From CAKZNE01 sp040222435 (lineage in GTDB: Bacteria; Bacteroidota; Bacteroidia; Flavobacteriales; Schleiferiaceae): 64,000 bases of DNA. The stretch is taken from NCBI GenBank assembly GCA_965212245.1, contig OZ243107.1:1550001-1614000 (forward strand), read 5' to 3'. Positions 43,643 to 52,024 of the stretch are shown here, piece by piece. Under the pieces are notes generated by a model. The model ran no database searches, had not been told where the DNA came from, and was given only the letters and a program-made list of their open reading frames with translations. Position numbers and translations under genes: made by a program. The first letter of the stretch is position 1; each line of letters starts with the position of its first letter.

Positions 43643-44941
43643 ATGGCCTACCCCTGGAATAAATCTGCTGCACGCGGATTTCTTATTATTATACTACCTG
43701 TTTTGGTTTTAGCGGGCTGGTTGGGCACCAGGGTATACGAGAATGCCAACAAGCGCGCCCGTGTGATGAATCACTTCAGCGTGGTAAATGATGTATATCA
43801 TGGCCTGCTTTCCGTAAACGCCTGGGAAGAACAACTACAGGAAATGGTACAGAACCAGATACGCGATTTTTCACTCACAGAGGAGCAGGATAGTTTGATG
43901 CGCGTAGAGATCTCGCAATTGCTGTATGACATGCTGGATGAGCTGGAAAAGATGATTCAGCAGGATGATGACAGCTTTAAAAAGAAGCTTCGTAAAGTAG
44001 CGGTTAATGTTTTTGTAGATAAGGATGAGTTGCGGGAAAAAGTGCCTGGGTTTACAGATCGTATCATGGAAAACCTTACCAGCGAGGCCAGTAAAGAGCG
44101 GTTAAAAGGTATTGCCAGCGAACAGCTGGATGAGTTTGCAGGGAAAATATATGATAACCGTGACTCTTTAAACATCAAACCACTATTTGAAGTGTACGGA
44201 GTTTCCAACCGGGCAGATTTCAATCAAGTCAGTAAGGCAAGGGCAGCAGACCTGGGGAGAACCACGTATAATTATACTTTTATGCTTTTAGGCATTGCAG
44301 CTCTTTTTCTTTTGGCCTGGTTTCCCGTCATGAAACGCCCGGTACTGCAAAAGCCTCTTTTTCTTTCTTCGATAGTTTTGGCGTTCATAGTTCTGTTGGT
44401 GGGTTTAGCATCTCCAATGATTGAGATTGACGCCCGTATATCTGAGTTAGACCTCGTATTACTGGAGCAACATATCCGTTTTACAGACCAGATACTTTTT
44501 TACCGTAGTAAGAGCATACTGGATGTGGTGCAAATACTTCTGAATACCGGAAAATTCGACTCTATGTTGGTGGGTTCCTTGATCCTGGCGTTTAGTGTAA
44601 TTCTTCCATTTTCAAAGTTGACCTGCAACGCACTTTTTCTTTTGGCAGAGCGCGTGCGAAACAATAAATTGATTTATTGGCTGGCCTATAAATCAGGGAA
44701 ATGGTCAATGGCCGATGTGATGGTGGTAGCCATATTTATGAGCTATGTAGGCTTTAGCGGAATACTGGACGATCAGCTCAGTTCACTGGACCGTGATATG
44801 GAAACCGTAACTTCCATTGCCACCAACCTCACCTCACTTCGGCCGGGCTTTTACCTGTTCCTGTCTTTTGTAATGTTCAGTCTGATCCTTTCCACTGTAT
44901 TGAAGGAAATACTGAAAAAGGAGAAAAAAGAGGTGGCTTAA
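43643..44941 (+). CDS. PqiA-like membrane protein with long coiled-coil loop
   Basis: This 432-residue protein has a membrane helix (about 12-27), a long, charged, mostly helical periplasmic region (about 35-205) with coiled-coil character (MRVEISQLLYDMLDELEKMIQQ), then four or more membrane helices. The last 150 residues have the PqiA pattern: SKLTCNALFLLAER and the sequence YKSGKWSMADVMVVAIFMSY. PqiA works with MCE-domain proteins in lipid transport. The helical loop is not in standard PqiA. It converges with a DUF6089 barrel gene; the stops overlap by 4 bases. Confidence 0.72.
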   Translation: MAYPWNKSAARGFLIIILPVLVLAGWLGTRVYENANKRARVMNHFSVVNDVYHGLLSVNAWEEQLQEMVQNQIRDFSLTEEQDSLMRVEISQLLYDMLDELEKMIQQDDDSFKKKLRKVAVNVFVDKDELREKVPGFTDRIMENLTSEASKERLKGIASEQLDEFAGKIYDNRDSLNIKPLFEVYGVSNRADFNQVSKARAADLGRTTYNYTFMLLGIAALFLLAWFPVMKRPVLQKPLFLSSIVLAFIVLLVGLASPMIEIDARISELDLVLLEQHIRFTDQILFYRSKSILDVVQILLNTGKFDSMLVGSLILAFSVILPFSKLTCNALFLLAERVRNNKLIYWLAYKSGKWSMADVMVVAIFMSYVGFSGILDDQLSSLDRDMETVTSIATNLTSLRPGFYLFLSFVMFSLILSTVLKEILKKEKKEVA

Positions 44942-45591
44942 AAAGCATAGTTTAAACCAATTCCCCCGTGGCTGAAAACGTCTCCTAAGCTGGTATTACC
45001 CTTAAGTCCGTCCCATTCATCCACAGGATCGTAACGGAAACCTGCATATCCTTCAAGACCCCAGTGCTTATCCAGTACTATTAAAATGCCACCGGTAAAC
45101 TGAAGAGTAGCGCCCTGGTATTCGCCTTCAGATATTCCAAAGTCACTGGAGTTGGCATAAGGTTCTGCAAAATATACCGAGTGGCTCAGGACTCCTGCAC
45201 TTGCCTGTATAAAGGGCAGCAATTCCATAAAATAAGGATTGTACTCGCGGATGGTATTGAAGATGTAAAAACGGCAACCTACACCTACGTAAGTTTGAGA
45301 AATTTTTGGCTTGTATAAGTCAGTGGCTATAAACCCTCTTTGAGTCATGCTGGCTGTACTATACTCCAGGGTATAATTCCAACGGTCATTTTTTTTGAAG
45401 GGGTGTATGTAGCGAGCGGTAATACTGTACCCGTACGAATCCCAATCAATAATATTTAAATCTGCATCACCCAACATGGTTGAAAGCCCGCCTCCTACCA
45501 TAATACTATTGTGCTGAGCTGTAGTTGAAAACGATACTCCTAAAAAAAGCAGCCCTGTACAAAGCAGAGCTTTAATATTTATTTCCCTCAT
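44938..45591 (-). CDS. DUF6089-type outer membrane protein
   Basis: From the ATG at 45591 the protein has 217 residues, with a signal peptide ending TTAQ (about residue 25). The rest is a small beta-barrel (GGGLSTMLGDADLNIID, YSITARYIHPF, SQTYVGVGCRFYIFN, GGIGLNYAF at the end). It matches the family I know as DUF6089 in Bacteroidota; the function is unknown. Confidence 0.78.
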   Translation of the reverse strand: MREINIKALLCTGLLFLGVSFSTTAQHNSIMVGGGLSTMLGDADLNIIDWDSYGYSITARYIHPFKKNDRWNYTLEYSTASMTQRGFIATDLYKPKISQTYVGVGCRFYIFNTIREYNPYFMELLPFIQASAGVLSHSVYFAEPYANSSDFGISEGEYQGATLQFTGGILIVLDKHWGLEGYAGFRYDPVDEWDGLKGNTSLGDVFSHGGIGLNYAF

Positions 45592-46173
45592 AATGCTTAA
45601 GATGGTTTGAGCAACTATCTCGTGGCTCAGCAAAAATACATTTAAAGCGTATCAATTCTTTCTTTTTCAACTAAATGTCCTTCAGATTAAAAAAAGAATT
45701 GGTGCTTTTTCTACAATATTGAACTATACCCATACTAAAATCAATTGCTTTAACAGACTTGTGTCCGCAGTAAAAAGTGTTTGAGAGAGATGGTAACAAG
45801 GGGTCTGAAAACAGAGTAGCCCCGGAATGAACCGGGGCTTACCCAACCTTAACCTAATTAACCTATTGGCGAATGCCAATGACACAAATGTACAATATTA
45901 TCTCGAATGACCAGTGTTTATAAGCCTTATTGATAAATATTTTTGCAGTAAGAAAATTTACACCTCCTGAAAATCATTAAAAATCAGCAATATAGCCTTT
46001 AAGGGGAGCAAAAGTTTACGGTTAAAGTTTTGAAAGGCAATGGATTGAAGCAACTATTTTGTCAGCCACCACGTCACTACAAGGTAAAGGCGGTCAGTAG
46101 TGGCAGGAGGCAAAAAGCCATACTTAAAGGTCGGAAAATCATTAATAAGCCCTGATTTTCTGAAGATCGTTTC
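45592..46173. other. Intergenic region with a candidate small RNA
   Basis: This is 582 bp without a gene. The part 45812-45892 may be a minus-strand small RNA (separate entry). The rest is AT-rich with no clear signal; 46000-46160 has no repeat I can see. Confidence 0.4.
45812..45880 (-). ncRNA. Candidate small RNA
   Basis: On the minus strand an exact TACATTTG element (45885-45892) is followed by a 6-bp hairpin (ATTGGC/GCCAAT, 45865-45880), a single-stranded stretch of GGTTAA-type repeats (TTAATTAGGTTAAGG), then an 8-bp GC hairpin (AGCCCCGG/CCGGGGCT, 45818-45839) and CTCTGTTTT. There is no reading frame. The order of promoter, hairpin, linker and terminator-like hairpin suggests a transcript of about 70 bases. 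The -33 element is weak and the T-run short. Confidence 0.45.
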
Positions 46174-46209
46174 TTGTTAACTTGGCGGCATGCATATAAC
46201 CCTTATTTT

Positions 46210-47730
46210 ATGGAGACAGATCCCTATTCCTTTTGGTTTTGTACGGGCATAATCTTAATAGCTATCAGTATTTTATCCAGGTTAAGGGTGATTCCGGCTT
46301 TTATGGATGTTGCATTATTAATGTTGGGTACTTTCTGTATAGGAGTATGGAGCATCTCGGTTGACCCTTTTTTGCATGGATGGGACGAGCGTTTTCATGC
46401 CTTGGTGGCCCAGAATATGCTGGAGAACCCTTTTCGGCCAACACTGTTTAAAGAAAACATAATTTCAAGGGCCAATTATTCCGAATGGTGGACGGCCCAT
46501 ATCTGGATGCATAAAGGCCCCTTATTTTCATGGCAAATGGGTTTGTGTATATGGTTGCTGGGCAAAAGTGTACTAACAATGCGGTTGGCCAGTGTCTTCA
46601 TGGTTATGCTTATTGTATATTCAGGCTACAGGAGTGCCAGGATTTTTTTTCCGAAGATTGCTTTTACCGTTGGTTTGATACTATCTCTACAGCCTTTCTT
46701 ATACCTTTTTGCCTCTGGCAGAATAGGAATGGATCACAACGATCTGGCTTTTACGGCTTACATAGGTGCCAGTTTCTGGGCCTGGTGTGAATATCTGAAT
46801 TCCGGCAGACAAAAGTGGGTAATATGGATAGCTGTTGCCACGGCCTGCGCCATATTGACCAAATGGTTTGCGGGGAGTCTCATTTATTGTATGTGGGGTT
46901 TGTATATCCTCCTTTTTGAAATTCGGTCCGTCAAACAGTGGCGTGCACTCGTTATTTCGGTAGCTGTTTGTGCATTGATAACCGGATCATGGTTTACGTA
47001 TTGCTATTTAAACTTCAGAGATGTGTTGGTTAAGGAGTGGGAACTAAACGGATCTTCACACTTGTTTAAATTACTGGACGGTCATGTGTCAGAGTGGTAT
47101 TTTCATTTCAAAACCTGGTTTGAGCATTTACTTCCCATCGTCTTCTTTTTTATTGCGGGTATCTTCTTTACTTTTAAAAGTAAGGACGTATTCTTTAAGA
47201 GAATAGCATTGGTAACCGTTATAGCCTTAGTCTTGTGCATGACGGTTTTTTCCATCGCCAAAACCAGGATGCCGGGCTATACCATGATTTTGATAGTTCC
47301 CGCTACCCTCATAGCATCGTGTGGATTGAATGGCCTGTTAACCCGTTCTCATAAAAAGTGGTTTTTACGTACCGGGATCTTGGTTATTGCTTTAGCCAGC
47401 GTGTTTTATCTTAAGCTGAGATTCAGTCACTTCAGGCCCAAAGGCGCCTATAGGGTGTACCAAATAGCATTGAACAATTTTTATAGTGACCTGGGAAATA
47501 AACTCCCTCAGAATAGTGTGATCTTCAATACTCCTCAAATGGAGTTTGTAGATGTTATGTTTTATTCTGACCGGGTAGCCTATGAAAAAATACCCACTCC
47601 TGAAGATATTGAAGAAATGGAGAGCAAGGGGTATGAACCGGTTATTATACTGGATAGTACCTTTACCCATGAAGAATATGAAGCACAAGAATACCTGAGT
47701 AAGTATAAGGTATACCAATGGCCATACTAG
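46210..47730 (+). CDS. GT39/PMT-like membrane glycosyltransferase
   Basis: From ATG 46210 the protein has 506 residues; an in-frame TTG at 46174 gives 518. It has about eleven membrane helices and the first-loop acidic motif HGWDERFHALVAQNMLENP, typical of GT-C enzymes (GT39, ArnT-like) that use lipid-linked sugars. The C-terminal 90 residues form a soluble domain (SVIFNTPQMEFVDVMFYSD). The acceptor is unknown; it may add sugar to a surface glycan or lipid. Confidence 0.8.
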   Translation: METDPYSFWFCTGIILIAISILSRLRVIPAFMDVALLMLGTFCIGVWSISVDPFLHGWDERFHALVAQNMLENPFRPTLFKENIISRANYSEWWTAHIWMHKGPLFSWQMGLCIWLLGKSVLTMRLASVFMVMLIVYSGYRSARIFFPKIAFTVGLILSLQPFLYLFASGRIGMDHNDLAFTAYIGASFWAWCEYLNSGRQKWVIWIAVATACAILTKWFAGSLIYCMWGLYILLFEIRSVKQWRALVISVAVCALITGSWFTYCYLNFRDVLVKEWELNGSSHLFKLLDGHVSEWYFHFKTWFEHLLPIVFFFIAGIFFTFKSKDVFFKRIALVTVIALVLCMTVFSIAKTRMPGYTMILIVPATLIASCGLNGLLTRSHKKWFLRTGILVIALASVFYLKLRFSHFRPKGAYRVYQIALNNFYSDLGNKLPQNSVIFNTPQMEFVDVMFYSDRVAYEKIPTPEDIEEMESKGYEPVIILDSTFTHEEYEAQEYLSKYKVYQWPY

Positions 47731-47736
47731 CCTGAT

Positions 47737-49719
47737 TCAGGAACTTTTGACGGCCTTCCCAAAATTTCGGATAGATTCCGGGCTTCCAAAAACATATACC
47801 AGGTCATCCCTTTCCAGAGTGGCGTCCGGATCTACTACAGTGTACACCTGTTCCTTGCGATAAATAGCCATAACACTTACCCCAAAGCGGTTTCGCAATC
47901 GAGATTCACTGAGCGGTAAGCCCACTATCTTCTCATCCTGGGTTTCTATACGTAAGGCCACTACTTTAAAGTCATGCCAATCCGGAACATCCAGATTCGC
48001 ATTTTTATTGAAGAAAGGGCGAAGCATTTTGTAATTAGCGCTCCGCACGGCTTCTACATAATCCTGAATGGCATTTTGAGGCACTAAATACTGGTGCAAC
48101 ACCCGGGTAAATATTTCAATGGAAGTTTCAAATTCTTCACTGATCACCTCACTGGCACCCAACTTTAAAAAGGCGTTGGTTTCATGTAAAAAACGGCTTC
48201 GTACAACGATGTGAACGGTATTGCAAATGCCCCGAATGGCGGCTACCACTTTTTTAGTGGCAGGAGGATCAGAGATGGCTATTACGGCTACACGAGCCTG
48301 GTATACATGCATATGTTCAAGCATATACGGGTTGGACGCGTCTCCAAAAAAGATGGGTTCACCATTGGCTTTTCCCTCTTCTACATTTTCGGTATTAATA
48401 TCAATAATGGCATAAGGAATACCCGCTTTATGTGCTATATCAGCCATGTGCCTTCCATTTAAGCCGTAGCCCACAATCAGGAGATGATCCTGAAGATCTT
48501 TGGTCACTTCTTCCATACCGGTATTCACTTTATCGTGTTTCGCCTTTTTTAAGGTTCGTGAACTGAGTAAAAAAGAAGACAACTTATCCGAGGCCATAAA
48601 CACAAAAGGAGTAAGGGCCATGGTGAGTATAGATACAGAAAGAAAGTACTGGTAGGGCTCTTCTTCCAACAGTTGATAACTCATACCTACGGCCGCCAGG
48701 ATAAAGGCAAATTCACCTACCTGAAAGAGTGTAAAACCGCTTAACAGATTAGTTCGTGCGGGGTAACGCAGTAACGCACTGGAAAAAACCAGCACGGTGA
48801 ACTTAAGCAGGAAAACACCCACCGTAATTAAAAGTATGAGGCCGGTATGTTCTATAAAAAACCGGATGTCCAGCAACATACCAATGGATACAAAGAAGAA
48901 GCTGCTGAATATTTCCCGGAAGGGTATAATGAGCCCGGTGGCCTGATGGCTGTATTCGGACTCAGAGATAATCAGACCCGCCAGAAAAGCGCCCAGCGAA
49001 AGAGATAAGCCAATACTGGAGGTGCCCCAGGCTACGGCAAAACAGATAACCACAATGGATATGATAAAAAGCTCACGGCTGCGGGTAGCTACAATGGCTT
49101 TTAAAAGCCTTGGTACCAGATAACGGGCAGAGAGAAGGGTCATTACAATTACACCAATTACCTTGGCAGTTAATATGCCTACTTCTACCAGAGGATTGCC
49201 ACCTTCTCCGGCCAACATGGGCGTAAGCAACATCATAGGCACCACTATGATATCCTGGAAAATAAGAATGCCCAAAGCAATTTTGCCATGGGGACTGTTC
49301 ATCATTCCACCCGTCTGCAAGAGCTTGAGTACAATGGCCGTACTGCTGAGGGCTACCAAAAAGCCAAAAAATAAAGATTGGTTTTGTGGGAAGCCGAGCG
49401 ACCACATTACACCGAATACTGCTCCAATGGTGAGCAATACCTGGCTTGCCCCTCCAATAAATACCACTTTTTTAATACGCGCCAGATCGGACAGTGAAAA
49501 TTCAAGGCCAATTATAAAGAGAAGCAGTATGATACCAATTTCGGAGAGTATCTCAATATCATGTGAAGCTTCAATAAGTCCCAAACCGGAAGGTCCGAAA
49601 GCAATACCAGTAACCAGAAAGCCCAGTATGGTGGGAAGTTTTAATTTTTGAAAAATAAAGATGACCGCCACGGAAAGGCCAAGCAAGATCACCATTTCCT
49701 GTAATAAAGGTATTTCCAT
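47737..49719 (-). CDS. CPA2 cation:proton antiporter with TrkA domains
   Basis: This 660-residue protein has about twelve membrane helices (1-390) of the Kef/CPA2 type (IGIILLLFIIGLEFSLSDLARIKK, FGFLVALSSTAIVLKLLQ, LGAFLAGLIISESEYSHQ). A TrkA-N Rossmann domain follows (about 410-540; LLIVGYGLNGRHMADIAHKAG) and a TrkA-C domain (about 570-655). Nucleotide binding to TrkA-N should gate K+ or Na+/H+ exchange. The reading frame is intact. It converges with the GT39-like gene 6 bp away. Confidence 0.93.
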   Translation of the reverse strand: MEIPLLQEMVILLGLSVAVIFIFQKLKLPTILGFLVTGIAFGPSGLGLIEASHDIEILSEIGIILLLFIIGLEFSLSDLARIKKVVFIGGASQVLLTIGAVFGVMWSLGFPQNQSLFFGFLVALSSTAIVLKLLQTGGMMNSPHGKIALGILIFQDIIVVPMMLLTPMLAGEGGNPLVEVGILTAKVIGVIVMTLLSARYLVPRLLKAIVATRSRELFIISIVVICFAVAWGTSSIGLSLSLGAFLAGLIISESEYSHQATGLIIPFREIFSSFFFVSIGMLLDIRFFIEHTGLILLITVGVFLLKFTVLVFSSALLRYPARTNLLSGFTLFQVGEFAFILAAVGMSYQLLEEEPYQYFLSVSILTMALTPFVFMASDKLSSFLLSSRTLKKAKHDKVNTGMEEVTKDLQDHLLIVGYGLNGRHMADIAHKAGIPYAIIDINTENVEEGKANGEPIFFGDASNPYMLEHMHVYQARVAVIAISDPPATKKVVAAIRGICNTVHIVVRSRFLHETNAFLKLGASEVISEEFETSIEIFTRVLHQYLVPQNAIQDYVEAVRSANYKMLRPFFNKNANLDVPDWHDFKVVALRIETQDEKIVGLPLSESRLRNRFGVSVMAIYRKEQVYTVVDPDATLERDDLVYVFGSPESIRNFGKAVKSS

Positions 49720-49851
49720 TTAAACTTAAGTATGTATGGTTGGCTACTGATTTATGGCCTTAAGATAGGCCAGACAAGATTAATGTAACGGTTTGAAATC
49801 TGTTTTTTAACCCGGGCCGGGTAAGATAAGTTTAGAAAGGCTTTGCCGGTT

Positions 49852-51972
49852 TTACCGAATCAGGTCCAATGCTTTATCAGCTTCCTGTACCGGTAGCTGA
49901 CACACTTTGTTCTGACAGACATAAATACGGGTTTCACCTTCAATGAATCGGTTTTGAAGCAGTACCAGTTCACTTTTACCCTTAGCACCTATCCATACCA
50001 CATTGGGCAGGTAAGCATGCTGTAGTTTTTCGTATTTGGTACGGGCCTCTTTACCGCTAATGGCTACTTCGTAATAGGGATAGGTAAGGTATAACATTAA
50101 CCTGCCCCAGTTGCTGTAGCTTTCCCCATAACGTAAAAGCTGGTCTTTAACCTGATTCAGCATTTTTTTAGCACAGCTGCGGTTTTCAGCATTACCCAGG
50201 TAATGGCTTAGGTAAAATAGATTGAGAGCCATTACGGAGTTGGAGGCCGGTATTACATTGTCAGTAGTTTCCATGCTTTGTGCAATCAGCGGGTCAGACT
50301 GAAGGTTACGGGTATAAAAAAGCCCGGTGGCAGAGTCACTGAAATTACGCCTGGCATATTCTGTCCACTCTGTGGCTTTTTGCAGGTAAGTTTCTTCAAA
50401 GCTTATTTCAAATAGTTTCAAAAAAGCTGCCGTGGCAAAGGCATAATCCTCAAGCAGTCCTTCAATAGATGGCCTGCCGCTTCGGTATGAATGGTACAGG
50501 CTGCCATCTTCCCGGGCCTGGTTTTTAAGCAACCATTCCGCATTGCGTATGGCCCTCTGCCGGTACTCCTTTGCTTTTTCCGGCTGATCATTGACCAGAG
50601 CTTTATAGGCGTCCAGGTAAGCCATTATCATTAAGCCATTCCAGCTGGTTAAGGCTTTGTCATCCAGGCCAGGTCTTTCCCTTTTGGAGCGTGCTTCAAA
50701 TAGAAGATCTTTCCATTTAGCATATAAGGGCTTTTCTGTTTCGGGTTCATCCGCCCTGGCTTCGGGGTTTCGCAAAAGAATGTAATGATCGTTTTCCCAC
50801 AAACCAGTTTCATTAATATTAAAATGGTTTGCAAACTCCTGCCATTCGCCTTCAGGTATCAGGTGCTGAAGCTCTGCTTTGGTCCAGATGTAGAATTTAC
50901 CTTCTTCGCCTTCACTGTCCGCATCCAGGGCTGAAAAGAATTCACCGTTTTCTCCGGTCATCTCGCGTTCAACCCAATCTAAGGTTTCATTAACAACACG
51001 GGCATACATCGGGTCTTTGAATTTGGTGTAGGCCTGGCTGTAAAGACTTACCAGTTGTGCATTATCATACAGCATCTTTTCAAAGTGTGGTACTTTCCAA
51101 TCTGCATCCGTAGAGTATCGTGCAAAACCACCACCAACCTGATCATAAATACCTCCATAGGCCATCCGCTTTAAGGTTAGTCGTACTTGTTGCAGGGCTT
51201 CATCATTTTTACTGAGATGCCCCATTTCCAATAAAAACTGGTAGTTATTGGGCAAAGGGAACTTAGGTGCACGATCGGGGCCTCCTTTAACCGTATCCAG
51301 GCTTTGTTGCCAGTTAAAAAATACAGCTTGAGTTTCTTCCTGACTAAATGCAGGTGGATTAGAGTTAGGAGCAACCAATTCACTTTGTACAATACCCTCG
51401 TGAAGTTTTTCAGCGTATTCCAAAACCTTAGCCGGATCATCCCGGTAGATCTCATAAATACTTTGCAGGGCTTTCATCCAGTTTTCCCGGGGGAAATAAG
51501 TGCCGCCCCATATGGGTCTTCCATCAGGGAGAGCAATTACATTTAGAGGCCAGCCTCCCTGCCGGGTCATCAGTTGTACTGCAGTCATATATACCTGATC
51601 TACATCTGGCCGTTCTTCCCGGTCTACTTTAACCGGGATGAAGTGTGCATTCATTAAAGCAGCAGCCGCAGAATCTTCAAAGGTTTCATGTTCCATCACA
51701 TGGCACCAGTGGCAACTGGAATAGCCAATACTTATAATAAGCAATTTGTTTTCGGTCCGGGCTTTCTTAAAAGCCTCATCTCCCCATGGCATCCAGTGCA
51801 CCGGGTTGTATGCGTGTTGCAAAAGATAAGGGCTGCTTTCCTGGGCCAGTGCATTAGTAGTTTGCATGGTTGTTTCTTTTGGAGATGAACATGATGAAAA
51901 AAAGTGTACACATAGGAACCACATAACCAATCCAAAAGGATGGAAATGGTAGCATAAATTTGAATTTAACAT
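49852..51972 (-). CDS. DUF255 thioredoxin-domain protein (YyaL-like)
   Basis: From the longest start it has 706 residues. The N-terminal domain (about 42-190) is the DUF255 thioredoxin-like domain with LAQESSPYLLQHAYNPVHW and Cys87-x-x-Cys90 in SSCHWCH. The rest is an (alpha/alpha)6-like barrel similar to N-acylglucosamine 2-epimerase. The start is uncertain. Met36 (51867) would give the usual cytoplasmic form of 671 residues. Starts at Met1 or Met17 (51924) add a hydrophobic stretch and a cysteine (SSCSS) that looks like a lipobox. It is divergent from the PiT gene. Confidence 0.88.
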   Translation of the reverse strand: MLNSNLCYHFHPFGLVMWFLCVHFFSSCSSPKETTMQTTNALAQESSPYLLQHAYNPVHWMPWGDEAFKKARTENKLLIISIGYSSCHWCHVMEHETFEDSAAAALMNAHFIPVKVDREERPDVDQVYMTAVQLMTRQGGWPLNVIALPDGRPIWGGTYFPRENWMKALQSIYEIYRDDPAKVLEYAEKLHEGIVQSELVAPNSNPPAFSQEETQAVFFNWQQSLDTVKGGPDRAPKFPLPNNYQFLLEMGHLSKNDEALQQVRLTLKRMAYGGIYDQVGGGFARYSTDADWKVPHFEKMLYDNAQLVSLYSQAYTKFKDPMYARVVNETLDWVEREMTGENGEFFSALDADSEGEEGKFYIWTKAELQHLIPEGEWQEFANHFNINETGLWENDHYILLRNPEARADEPETEKPLYAKWKDLLFEARSKRERPGLDDKALTSWNGLMIMAYLDAYKALVNDQPEKAKEYRQRAIRNAEWLLKNQAREDGSLYHSYRSGRPSIEGLLEDYAFATAAFLKLFEISFEETYLQKATEWTEYARRNFSDSATGLFYTRNLQSDPLIAQSMETTDNVIPASNSVMALNLFYLSHYLGNAENRSCAKKMLNQVKDQLLRYGESYSNWGRLMLYLTYPYYEVAISGKEARTKYEKLQHAYLPNVVWIGAKGKSELVLLQNRFIEGETRIYVCQNKVCQLPVQEADKALDLIR

Positions 51973-52024
51973 AGAGGTAATATGAGAAGTTGACCTTTGC
52001 GCAACCGGCTAAAGGTAACCACAA

